Of a DNA stretch of 5,446 nucleotides, positions 1 to 5,446 are shown one piece after another; within the stretch, counting starts at the first letter, position 1, and each line of letters begins with the position of its first letter. Source of the DNA: Thermomicrobiales bacterium (lineage in GTDB: Bacteria > Chloroflexota > Chloroflexia > Thermomicrobiales > UBA6265). The notes under the pieces were generated by a model that made no database searches, was not told where the DNA came from, and was given only the letters and a program-made list of their open reading frames with translations. The position numbers and the translations under genes were made by a program. The stretch lies in the NCBI GenBank assembly GCA_030447145.1, contig JAUJLY010000236.1:1-5446 (forward strand), given 5' to 3'.

Positions 1-272
1 TTATGACGGTCACCATACCTGGTCTGCGGCGCGAAATTGCGGTCGTTCTCTCGGTGAACCTTATCAACGCCTTACGGGCGTTCGACATCATCAAGGCGAC
101 AACGGACGGTGGACCTGGCGATGAAACGCAGGTAATGGCTCTCTACATGGTCAACACCGCCTTTGGCGCAAACCAGGCGGGTTACGGAACAGCGATCGCT
201 GTACTGCTGGCAATTCTTACCCTTGCAGGGTCGCTGCTGGTCATGCGTGCATTTGGTGAAGACGATGATTAG
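1..272 (+). CDS. Sugar ABC transporter permease, MalF/UgpA type (C-terminal part)
   Basis: This is the last ~89 residues of an inner-membrane permease of a carbohydrate ABC importer; the gene begins before the window, so the ATG at 3 is very probably an internal Met. The visible start (TVTIPGLRR) matches the end of the cytoplasmic EAA loop that docks on the ATPase, where this family has a 'TLP.L.P'-like stretch. A membrane segment follows (about residues 11-30 of the visible part), then the family signature FDIIKATTDGGPGDET (27-42), then a last hydrophobic helix (about 60-81) and a short acidic tail ending GEDDD. The stop codon overlaps the start of the next permease by 8 bases, which indicates translational coupling and a heterodimeric channel. 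The substrate cannot be told from this fragment. Family assignment is secure; the sugar is unknown. Confidence 0.9.
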   Translation, partial: MTVTIPGLRREIAVVLSVNLINALRAFDIIKATTDGGPGDETQVMALYMVNTAFGANQAGYGTAIAVLLAILTLAGSLLVMRAFGEDDD

Positions 273-1080
273 ACGTTGGTTGACCTATATCGCGCTCGTG
301 CTCGGTTGTGTGATCGCGATTGCTCCGTTCGTCGTCACTATCCTGGCTTCAATCAAGACTACGGGCGAGTTGGTGCAGGGCATATTCTCTCTTCCCGAAG
401 AAGCCCAGTGGAAGAACTACGTAGAGGCCTGGAATCAGGGACGCTTTGGCCGGTTCTTCCTGAACAGCATCATTGTGGTGGTCGCGGTTGTGATTCCGTC
501 CGTCGTTTTCTCCGCGATGACGGGATTTGCTTTCGCCCGATTTCGTTTCCGGGGCTCGGGATTCATCTTCGCGTATTTGCTCCTTGGTCTCGTGATTCCA
601 TTGCAGGCACTGGTAGTGCCGCTCTACTACGTGCTCCGGGAGCTGGGGTTGCTTGACAGCCTGTGGGCGTTGATCCTGCCGCAGATCGCGATGAGCATGT
701 CGTTCGGCACCCTGTTGATGAGGCAGGCGTTCCTCTCGATCCCCAAAGAGATCATGGAAGCGGCGATCGTGGACGGCGCATCGTCGTGGACCACGCTTTG
801 GCAGATCATGTACCCGCTCGCGCGCCCGATGATCGGTACCTTGTCCCTGATGTTCTTCATCTGGACGTGGAACGAGTTCCTGCTGCCATTAGTCGTAAAC
901 ATCGATCCGAAATACCACACGTTGCCCGTGGGTCTGCTCTATTTCCAGGAGCGTTGGACATCCAACATCCCCATCGTCGCGGCGGGTGCGACGATTATTT
1001 TTCTGCCACTCGTCGCGATGTTCCTGCTCTTCCAGAGGCAGCTTATCGAGGGTATTACCCAGGGGGCGGTCAAGGGTTGA
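265..1080 (+). CDS. Sugar ABC transporter permease, MalG/UgpE type
   Basis: A 271-residue inner-membrane permease, the usual length for the second subunit of a carbohydrate ABC importer (CUT1 type). I place the start at ATG 265 (MIRRWLTYIA...), because the protein then begins with a short basic stretch followed by the first membrane helix; the frame is open further upstream, but that extension overlaps the first permease and is not membrane-like. Six hydrophobic segments are visible near residues 7-29, 65-90, 100-122, 131-151, 186-208 and 236-256. The EAA loop that contacts the ATPase is clear: EAAIVDGAS at 165-173, continuing to PLARP at 184-188. The C-terminus (LIEGITQGAVKG) is typical of MalG relatives. 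It overlaps the preceding permease gene by 8 bases with opposite-frame coupling. The nucleotide-binding and substrate-binding components are not in the window, so the sugar is not known. Confidence 0.95.
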   Translation: MIRRWLTYIALVLGCVIAIAPFVVTILASIKTTGELVQGIFSLPEEAQWKNYVEAWNQGRFGRFFLNSIIVVVAVVIPSVVFSAMTGFAFARFRFRGSGFIFAYLLLGLVIPLQALVVPLYYVLRELGLLDSLWALILPQIAMSMSFGTLLMRQAFLSIPKEIMEAAIVDGASSWTTLWQIMYPLARPMIGTLSLMFFIWTWNEFLLPLVVNIDPKYHTLPVGLLYFQERWTSNIPIVAAGATIIFLPLVAMFLLFQRQLIEGITQGAVKG

Positions 1081-1096
1081 TTTCTTTTGGCGAGGC

Positions 1097-1128
1097 TTGT
1101 CAGATCGGAGGTTCCATGGTCGTATGGT
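1097..1128 (+). promoter_or_regulatory. Possible weak promoter before the deacetylase gene
   Basis: TTGTCA at 1097-1102 matches five of six positions of a sigma-70 -35 box. The downstream -10 candidates are poor: TCGTAT at 1120-1125 with a 17-base spacer, or TATGGT at 1123-1128 with a 20-base spacer. No terminator is seen after the permease gene, so the deacetylase may simply be read through from the transporter operon. Low confidence. Confidence 0.2.
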
Positions 1129-1153
1129 GACGCCGACATAACGGTACTAGTTT

Positions 1154-1160
1154 AAGGAGG
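1154..1160 (+). promoter_or_regulatory. Strong ribosome binding site of the deacetylase gene
   Basis: AAGGAGG is a near-perfect Shine-Dalgarno sequence. It lies 6 bases before ATG 1167 and directly touches the in-frame TTG at 1161, so it decides for the ATG as the start. Confidence 0.85.
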
Positions 1161-1166
1161 TTGAGC

Positions 1167-4073
1167 ATGCGGAGTCGATCCAGTACCCGTTTGAGCATAT
1201 CGTTAATCCTGGCGATGCTGATCGGTCTGAGTACCCTCGTAACTCCGGTCACTGCACAAGTGGCAACGCCGGGCGCCACGCCACCGGACATCGTTTCTGT
1301 GGAGGCAACGCCCGACCTACCTGAAACGGTGGAAGAGGACACAACTCCGGAGGTGCCGGCAGAAGTGGAGATTGCCTCTCCAGAGACTGTGCTGATCCAG
1401 CCGGACGGAGCCACTCCGGATCCGGCCCTCGTGGCTTCGCCAACGGCATCTCCCATTGCTTCACCGGTGACAGTTATCGGTGGCGATGTCGATCTCGATG
1501 TGCTTTTCATCGGTGCGCACCCGGATGATGAGGCGTTCGCGCTGAGCACGTATGGCGAATGGAACGAGTTCAACGATGTCGAGGTCGGTGTGGTCACCAT
1601 CACGCGGGGCGAAGGCGGTGGCAACGCGGTCGGCACCGAGGAAGGGCCTGCGCTCGGGTTCCTGCGTGAGGACGAGGAGCGTCGCGCCGTTGGTGTGGCG
1701 GGAATCGAGCACATCTTCAATCTCGACAAAGTTGACTTCTACTACACGGTGAGCGCAGAGCTCACCGCCGAGACGTGGGATTATGAGGACACGCTGGAGC
1801 GCGTTGTCCGTGTTGTGAGGGAGACGCAGCCGGAGGTCATCATCACGATGAATCCTGCGCCGACCCCCGGCCAGCATGGCCACCACCAGGTGGCGGGTCG
1901 CCTGGCAATCGATGCATTCTACGCTGCCGCTGACCCGGGGGTATTCCCTGACCAGATCGAAAATGAGGATCTGGATGCGTGGCGGACCTCCAGCATCTTC
2001 AGGGCTCGTGCCTCCGGTGAGGGCACTCCAGGGCCAGAGTGTGCCGTAAACTATCAGGCGACTGAGCCGACCGACGTCGTCTATGGCGTTTGGGCTGGTA
2101 CAGAGTCAGAGGCGAATGGCAAAACGTGGGCGCAGCTCGAACGCGAGGCCCAGCGAATCTATGCGTCCCAAGGTTGGGCCGATTTCGATGATGCACCGAC
2201 CGATCCTGCCGAGATCGAATGCGATTACTTCACGCTGATCGATAGCAGGGCACCATTCGATCCTGCCAATACGTCGTCCACGGCGATCCTGGAGGGAGCA
2301 GTCCTTCCGGCGGATAACGGACTGCCGCTCGGCTCGGAATTTTACCTGACAAGTGATGTCTTCAATGTCGCCCCAGGTGAACCGTTTGAAGTCACGGCGC
2401 ACCTGCGGGCTGAAGGGGTTGATCCCTCGGTCGAGGTGCCCATCTCCGCACCGGAGGGCTGGACCGTCGGCGAACTGGGCGAGCCGGTTGAGGTGAATGG
2501 CGAGCTGCAGTGGACGACGCAGGTAACGCCTGCGGAGGATGCCCCAATCGATGAGCGGGTCCGTCTGGATGCGACGGTCACGACGGATGACGGCACAGCG
2601 ATGACCTCGGAGGTCGTTGCAGTTACCGCAGACGTCACTGGTCAGCTTGAGCCGTTGCCCGAAGTCGCGTACTTCCGTCAATGGGTGGAGGAGGTCGGCG
2701 TTCCGGCGCTCGACAGCCTTATCTTCCCTGTCTTCTCCATTGGTGTGGGCGAGACACGCGACATCTCAGTGGATGTTACGAATACCTCAACGGAACCGGC
2801 ATCCGGAACGGTAACCCTGGAACTCCCTGAAGGTTTCGAGGCCGATCGCGCTGCACAGGAATTTACCGATCTCGCGCCCAGCGCGACCGAGGCGGTATCG
2901 TTCACCGTCGCCAACACCGCTGAATCTCTGCTGACTTCAAACGAGGGTGGCGACGAAGGCACCTACGCCTTCACGATCACGACTTCTACTGATGCGGGCG
3001 ATTCCGTGCAGGATGCCGGCATCAATCTCGTCCCGAGCACAACCGTGCCAAAGGCTGCCGCGACTCCGGTCGTGGATGGCGTCGTCGATCCTGACATCTA
3101 TACCGGGGAAGCGCTCGATCTCAGCCGGGTCTGGGAAGGCGAACCGGTCGATTCGCCAGAGGATGGCAGTGGGTCGGCACACGTCACCTACACCGAGGAA
3201 GGTATCTATGTTGCTGTCGAAGTGACGGATGACGAGCTCGGTACCGTCTTGCCCATGGCTGACGCCAAGCGTCACTGGCGCACGGATTCAGTCGAGATTG
3301 CGATCGACCCGCTTGGCACTGCAGGCAATACGTCAACGACCTTCAAGGTCGGGGTCTTCCCCACGACGGAAGAGGGCGAGCCAGCGGCCTATCGCGATGC
3401 CGATGCGTACCAGGGACCAGTGAGCCAGACCGCACCGGGGTTTGAGCTGGCGAGCGCGGTGAGTGAGCCGTATACCGGATACGTCGTAGAGACGTACATT
3501 CCGTTCGAGGCTCTGCCGGCGGACATTGACCCCGACAGCGCGACGATGAACATTTTCATCTACGATTCGGACACACAAGACCTTAACGGGCAGACGCGTC
3601 TGGGGTGGTCAACTTGGCAGGGCGTCCAGGGCGACCCGTACCGCTGGGGCAAGATCGACTTCGAAGGATTCACAGCACCAGCAGATGCCCGAACGACACC
3701 GGATGAGCCGATCATGCCGCTTGAAGCGGCGCAAAGTGCCGACTCCCCGATGTCTGTTCTGCAGTCCCCGCGGGATGGTGTTCCGCTCGCTGGCAAGACT
3801 CCTGTCCCGGAAGGGGATGGACTCATCGTCGAGGAGGTGACCACGGAGGAGGGCGAACATGAGATCACCTTTACCGCCCAGTCAGGTGGAAACGTTCATG
3901 TCTTCCTCCTGGTGGATGGCGAGGTCACTGCCGAGTACCGGGATAGTGTCAGCGAGGGCTCGACCCGCAGCTATGCATTCCCGGAGGTAGAGGGTGCCGA
4001 AGAGGCACATATCCTCGTGTCGTTCGTGGATGAAGAGGAACGGGTGCAGGCGATAGCAGAACCGCTGCCCTAG
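1167..4073 (+). CDS. Secreted PIG-L family deacetylase with CBM9-like domain
   Basis: A 968-residue exported protein. Residues 1-30 are a Sec signal peptide (basic start, hydrophobic core, cleavage after VTA-30); there is no lipobox Cys. Residues 31-107 are a low-complexity Thr/Pro/Ala/Glu linker with repeated ATP/ASP units. Residues ~108-365 are a PIG-L/LmbE zinc deacetylase: AHPDDE at 117-122 and HGHH at 237-240. By analogy with MshB, H118, D121 and H240 would bind zinc, D120 would be the base and H237 would assist. The domain ends with the family-like REAQRIYASQ (326-335). Two beta-sandwich regions follow (~390-490; ~520-620, the latter NEW3-like), then a CBM9/DOMON-like sugar-binding domain (~630-835), a linker and a small C-terminal beta domain (~885-965). 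Members of the family remove N-acetyl groups from amino sugars; the actual substrate here is unknown. No cell-wall anchor is seen. It follows the permeases by 86 bases and ends at a terminator. Family call firm, C-terminal domain limits approximate. Confidence 0.9.
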   Translation: MRSRSSTRLSISLILAMLIGLSTLVTPVTAQVATPGATPPDIVSVEATPDLPETVEEDTTPEVPAEVEIASPETVLIQPDGATPDPALVASPTASPIASPVTVIGGDVDLDVLFIGAHPDDEAFALSTYGEWNEFNDVEVGVVTITRGEGGGNAVGTEEGPALGFLREDEERRAVGVAGIEHIFNLDKVDFYYTVSAELTAETWDYEDTLERVVRVVRETQPEVIITMNPAPTPGQHGHHQVAGRLAIDAFYAAADPGVFPDQIENEDLDAWRTSSIFRARASGEGTPGPECAVNYQATEPTDVVYGVWAGTESEANGKTWAQLEREAQRIYASQGWADFDDAPTDPAEIECDYFTLIDSRAPFDPANTSSTAILEGAVLPADNGLPLGSEFYLTSDVFNVAPGEPFEVTAHLRAEGVDPSVEVPISAPEGWTVGELGEPVEVNGELQWTTQVTPAEDAPIDERVRLDATVTTDDGTAMTSEVVAVTADVTGQLEPLPEVAYFRQWVEEVGVPALDSLIFPVFSIGVGETRDISVDVTNTSTEPASGTVTLELPEGFEADRAAQEFTDLAPSATEAVSFTVANTAESLLTSNEGGDEGTYAFTITTSTDAGDSVQDAGINLVPSTTVPKAAATPVVDGVVDPDIYTGEALDLSRVWEGEPVDSPEDGSGSAHVTYTEEGIYVAVEVTDDELGTVLPMADAKRHWRTDSVEIAIDPLGTAGNTSTTFKVGVFPTTEEGEPAAYRDADAYQGPVSQTAPGFELASAVSEPYTGYVVETYIPFEALPADIDPDSATMNIFIYDSDTQDLNGQTRLGWSTWQGVQGDPYRWGKIDFEGFTAPADARTTPDEPIMPLEAAQSADSPMSVLQSPRDGVPLAGKTPVPEGDGLIVEEVTTEEGEHEITFTAQSGGNVHVFLLVDGEVTAEYRDSVSEGSTRSYAFPEVEGAEEAHILVSFVDEEERVQAIAEPLP

Positions 4074-4101
4074 TCTTTTCTCGTTGTGCCTGGAAGCAGG
4101 C

Positions 4102-4137
4102 GAGAGGGCCCCCGTATATTCCGGGGGCCCTCTCTTT
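4102..4137 (+). terminator. Rho-independent terminator after the deacetylase gene
   Basis: A perfect 13-base-pair stem (4102-4114 with 4122-4134), very GC-rich, closes a 7-base loop (TATATTC). Only three T residues follow directly (4135-4137), so the T tract is short. It lies 28 bases after the deacetylase stop codon. The reverse strand lacks a T tract beyond the stem, so it should act on + strand transcripts. Confidence 0.8.
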
Positions 4138-4233
4138 GCGTGGTATCGGCAGCTTGCGTGCAAGGAGGCGATCCCGCCTTTGGCCCAGGTGCTCTCTTGC
4201 AATTCATGTCGGGGAGCAGCGCCGCCCCGGCTG

Positions 4234-4263
4234 TGTCCAGGCTCGCGATACTCGATTTATACT
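4234..4263 (+). promoter_or_regulatory. Possible promoter of the uracil-DNA glycosylase gene
   Basis: TATACT at 4258-4263 matches five of six bases of a -10 box and sits in the only AT-rich patch of this gap. A poor -35 candidate, TGTCCA at 4234-4239, lies 18 bases upstream. Transcription would start near 4270, leaving a leader of about 20-25 bases that contains the ribosome binding site. A promoter is needed here because a terminator precedes the gene. Confidence 0.4.
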
Positions 4264-4280
4264 CACGTTCGGAGATTAAT

Positions 4281-4286
4281 GGAGGT
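4281..4286 (+). promoter_or_regulatory. Ribosome binding site fixing the glycosylase start
   Basis: GGAGGT lies 6 bases before ATG 4293. The frame is open further upstream, but that extension would run through the terminator hairpin, so this site supports the shorter protein. Confidence 0.8.
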
Positions 4287-4292
4287 ACGACA

Positions 4293-4919
4293 ATGTCTGA
4301 TGGTTCGGCGGAACAGGTGTTGGCGGATGTTCGGGAAGAGGTGGTGGGTTGTACCCGGTGCGAGCTGCATCGCTCTGCTAACAACGGCGTCCCCGGCGAA
4401 GGCAATCCAGATGCCCGGATCGTGATTATCGGTGAGGCACCGGGCTGGCACGAGGACAAGCAGGGTAAACCGTTCGTGGGCAACTCCGGCAAGTTCCTGA
4501 CCGAGCTCCTAGAGACGGCCGGGCTGAAGAGGGACGAAGTGTTTATCACGAATGTGGTGAAACACCGTCCGCCGGGCAATCGCGACCCCCTTCCGGACGA
4601 GATCATGGCTTGCTCCGTATATCTGGAGCGCCAGATCGCCGCAATTGATCCCGACGTGATCGTGACCCTTGGACGGTTTTCCATGGCGAAATACTTCCCG
4701 GGCGAAAAGATTAGCAAAATCCATGGCGAGGCCAAGGAGGTCGGGGGACGCTTTGTGGTGCCGATGTATCATCCTGCCGCGGCACTCCACAATGGTGCAC
4801 TGCGAAGCACCATCGAGGAAGACTTCCAGAAGTTGCCGAGGCTGCTTGCGGAACGTGACAAGCAGCGCAGCATCGACCGCGAGAAGACCGCACAGGCGAG
4901 CCAGGGCACGTTGTTCTAG
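4293..4919 (+). CDS. Family 4 (iron-sulfur) uracil-DNA glycosylase
   Basis: A 208-residue enzyme that removes uracil from DNA as the first step of base-excision repair. Visible family 4 motifs: CTRCELH at 20-26, which supplies the first two cluster cysteines (C20, C23); GEAPG at 47-51 with the catalytic-loop Glu 48; GKPFVGNSG at 58-66, whose Phe should stack on the uracil; TNVVKHRPPGNRDP at 86-99; C107, the last cluster cysteine; and HPAAAL at 160-165, the DNA-binding loop. Length is normal for the family. GEAPG rather than GLAPG argues against family 5. The third cluster cysteine, expected in 'NVVKCRPP', is His 91 here. The basic/polar tail ends in QGTLF (204-208), which resembles a sliding-clamp-binding peptide. 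The gene has its own ribosome binding site and lies after a terminator, so it is probably transcribed separately from the sugar genes. It lacks the KRRIH-type loop of the covalent UdgX group. Confidence 0.93.
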   Translation: MSDGSAEQVLADVREEVVGCTRCELHRSANNGVPGEGNPDARIVIIGEAPGWHEDKQGKPFVGNSGKFLTELLETAGLKRDEVFITNVVKHRPPGNRDPLPDEIMACSVYLERQIAAIDPDVIVTLGRFSMAKYFPGEKISKIHGEAKEVGGRFVVPMYHPAAALHNGALRSTIEEDFQKLPRLLAERDKQRSIDREKTAQASQGTLF

Positions 4920-5019
4920 GGCGGTGCTGACGTGGCGTGGCGATTCTGGTGTCCCGTAGTGATCGTGGCAGCAGGAAGAGCGCGCCTGTTGGGGAGTCTT
5001 CTCCATCGAGGTGGGATCA

Positions 5020-5047
5020 TTGAACAGGAACCCTGGAAATGTACGAC
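5020..5047 (+). promoter_or_regulatory. Possible weak promoter before the RNase J gene
   Basis: TTGAAC at 5020-5025 resembles a -35 box, and TACGAC at 5042-5047 is a weak -10 candidate after 16 bases. The gap 4920-5086 otherwise shows only short hairpins and no T-rich terminator, so co-transcription with the glycosylase gene is equally possible. Confidence 0.2.
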
Positions 5048-5086
5048 GATGCGCCCTGTTACCGGGGATCAAGGATAGCCTGAAGC

Positions 5087-5404
5087 GTGAATGAATCGGT
5101 ACGCATAATCTTCCTCGGCGGTATCGCTGAAGTTGGCAAGAACCTTTTGGTTCTCGAGACTGATCGCGACATCATTGTTGTCGACTGTGGCCTCGGATTT
5201 CCGGAGGAGGATCAGCCCGGCGTCGATCTCGTGCTGCCGGATATCGGATACCTCAAGGGCAAGAAGGACAAGATCCGCGGCTTCTTCATTACTCACGGAC
5301 ATGAGGACCATATCGGAGCACTCCCCTGGCTCTGGGAGGACATTCCTGCTCCGATCCATGCGACCCGGCTCACCGCGGGGCTCATCTCCGTCAAGTTGCG
5401 TTAA
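5087..5404 (+). CDS. Ribonuclease J, N-terminal part, ended by an in-frame TAA
   Basis: RNase J is a cytoplasmic zinc-dependent metallo-beta-lactamase/beta-CASP ribonuclease that degrades and matures RNA as an endo- and 5'-3' exonuclease; full proteins have about 550 residues or more. Only 105 codons are open here. The start is GTG 5087; no in-frame ATG is available, and the protein then begins at the usual family position (NESVRIIFLGGIAEVGKN, like the 'LGGLGEIGKN' start). VDCGLGFPEED (32-42) and the metal-binding motif H70-G-H-E-D-H75 are intact. The frame then reads ATRLTAGLISVKLR and stops at TAA 5402-5404, where relatives have a Glu ('KLEEHGLL' in Bacillus subtilis RNase J1). The same frame continues past the stop to the window end with family-like sequence, so this is a nonsense codon, not a natural end or a frameshift. 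The Shine-Dalgarno is weak (AAGGA at 5071-5075). It may be a pseudogene, a sequencing error or a recoded stop. Confidence 0.85.
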   Translation: MNESVRIIFLGGIAEVGKNLLVLETDRDIIVVDCGLGFPEEDQPGVDLVLPDIGYLKGKKDKIRGFFITHGHEDHIGALPWLWEDIPAPIHATRLTAGLISVKLR

Positions 5405-5446
5405 AAGCGACTCATGGACCGGGTACAGCTGGAAGTCTTTGACCCT
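5405..5446 (+). pseudogene. Continuation of the RNase J reading frame after the stop
   Basis: Fourteen further codons in the same frame as the RNase J start read KRLMDRVQLEVFDP up to the window edge. This fits the family segment after 'KL.E', where a short 'GLL' turn leads into a beta strand. No new start with a ribosome binding site is evident, although ATG 5414 lies in frame. The rest of the gene is outside the window. Confidence 0.6.

Noticed and set aside
163..264. Upstream start for the second permease
   Set aside because: The extension overlaps the first permease in another frame and reads as Arg/Gln/Cys-rich sequence unlike a membrane protein; ATG 265 gives the normal N-terminus.
1141..1153. 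Operator-like palindrome around ACTAGT before the deacetylase gene
   Set aside because: Only a six-base core is symmetrical and the flanks do not match a LacI-type or other recognisable operator.
1100..1729. 209-codon open frame on the minus strand opposite the deacetylase start
   Set aside because: Its Ser/Thr/Val-rich sequence is the antisense reading of the repetitive linker codons; no ribosome binding site or family resemblance was seen.
4153..4179. Two small adjacent hairpins (CTTG/CAAG and AGGCG/CGCCT)
   Set aside because: Stems of four and five base pairs occur often by chance in GC-rich DNA and no T tract or known riboswitch pattern goes with them.
4086..4292. N-terminal extension of the glycosylase by about 69 residues
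   Set aside because: It would be translated from the terminator hairpin, and a good ribosome binding site and the normal family length point to ATG 4293.
4070..4735. Long open frame of 221 codons on the minus strand across the glycosylase gene and the terminator
   Set aside because: It lies antisense to clear family motifs, runs through the terminator hairpin, has low-complexity Ser/Pro/Arg-rich content and no recognisable domain.
4974..5004. Possible terminator between the glycosylase and RNase J genes
   Set aside because: The GGAG/CTCC and GAAGA/TCTTC pairings are short, mutually exclusive and not followed by a T tract.
5039..5083. 14-codon open frame before RNase J, a possible leader peptide
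   Set aside because: No amino-acid run or attenuator structure was found, and so short a frame is expected by chance.

Overview
The window looks like a piece of a GC-rich bacterial chromosome with every recognisable gene on the + strand. The combination of a tandem sugar ABC permease pair, a secreted multidomain protein with a Thr/Pro/Ala/Glu-rich 'ATP'-type linker after its signal peptide, a bacterial family 4 (iron-sulfur) uracil-DNA glycosylase and an RNase J gene would fit Chloroflexota, perhaps a Thermomicrobia-like lineage. Actinobacteria or another GC-rich phylum cannot be excluded. This placement is an inference from gene style; no phylogenetic marker was searched.

Layout. (1) 1-272: C-terminal end of a MalF/UgpA-type sugar ABC permease, cut by the window edge. 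(2) 265-1080: complete MalG/UgpE-type partner permease, overlapping the first by 8 bases. (3) 1167-4073: a 968-residue secreted PIG-L/LmbE-type deacetylase followed by beta-sandwich domains and a CBM9-like carbohydrate-binding domain, with a strong ribosome binding site and an intrinsic terminator behind it (4102-4137). (4) 4293-4919: family 4 uracil-DNA glycosylase with its own ribosome binding site and a possible promoter. (5) 5087-5404: start of a ribonuclease J gene that meets an in-frame TAA at 5402-5404, although the same frame goes on without interruption to the window end. Gaps between genes are all under 250 bases; no tRNA, rRNA, CRISPR or insertion sequence was seen.

How the genes may work together. 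The two permeases form the membrane channel of a carbohydrate importer whose binding protein lies outside the window. The secreted deacetylase follows directly with no visible terminator between, so it may remove N-acetyl groups from an extracellular amino-sugar substrate that the importer or a neighbouring system takes up; this link is inferred from position only. The terminator at 4102-4137 separates this carbohydrate block from two housekeeping nucleic-acid genes, one for base-excision repair and one for RNA turnover.

The points most worth a second look are the nonsense codon in the RNase J gene, a histidine in place of one of the four cluster cysteines of the glycosylase, a clamp-binding-like C-terminus on the same enzyme, and the unusual multidomain deacetylase. 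I found no clear evidence of a wholly new system.
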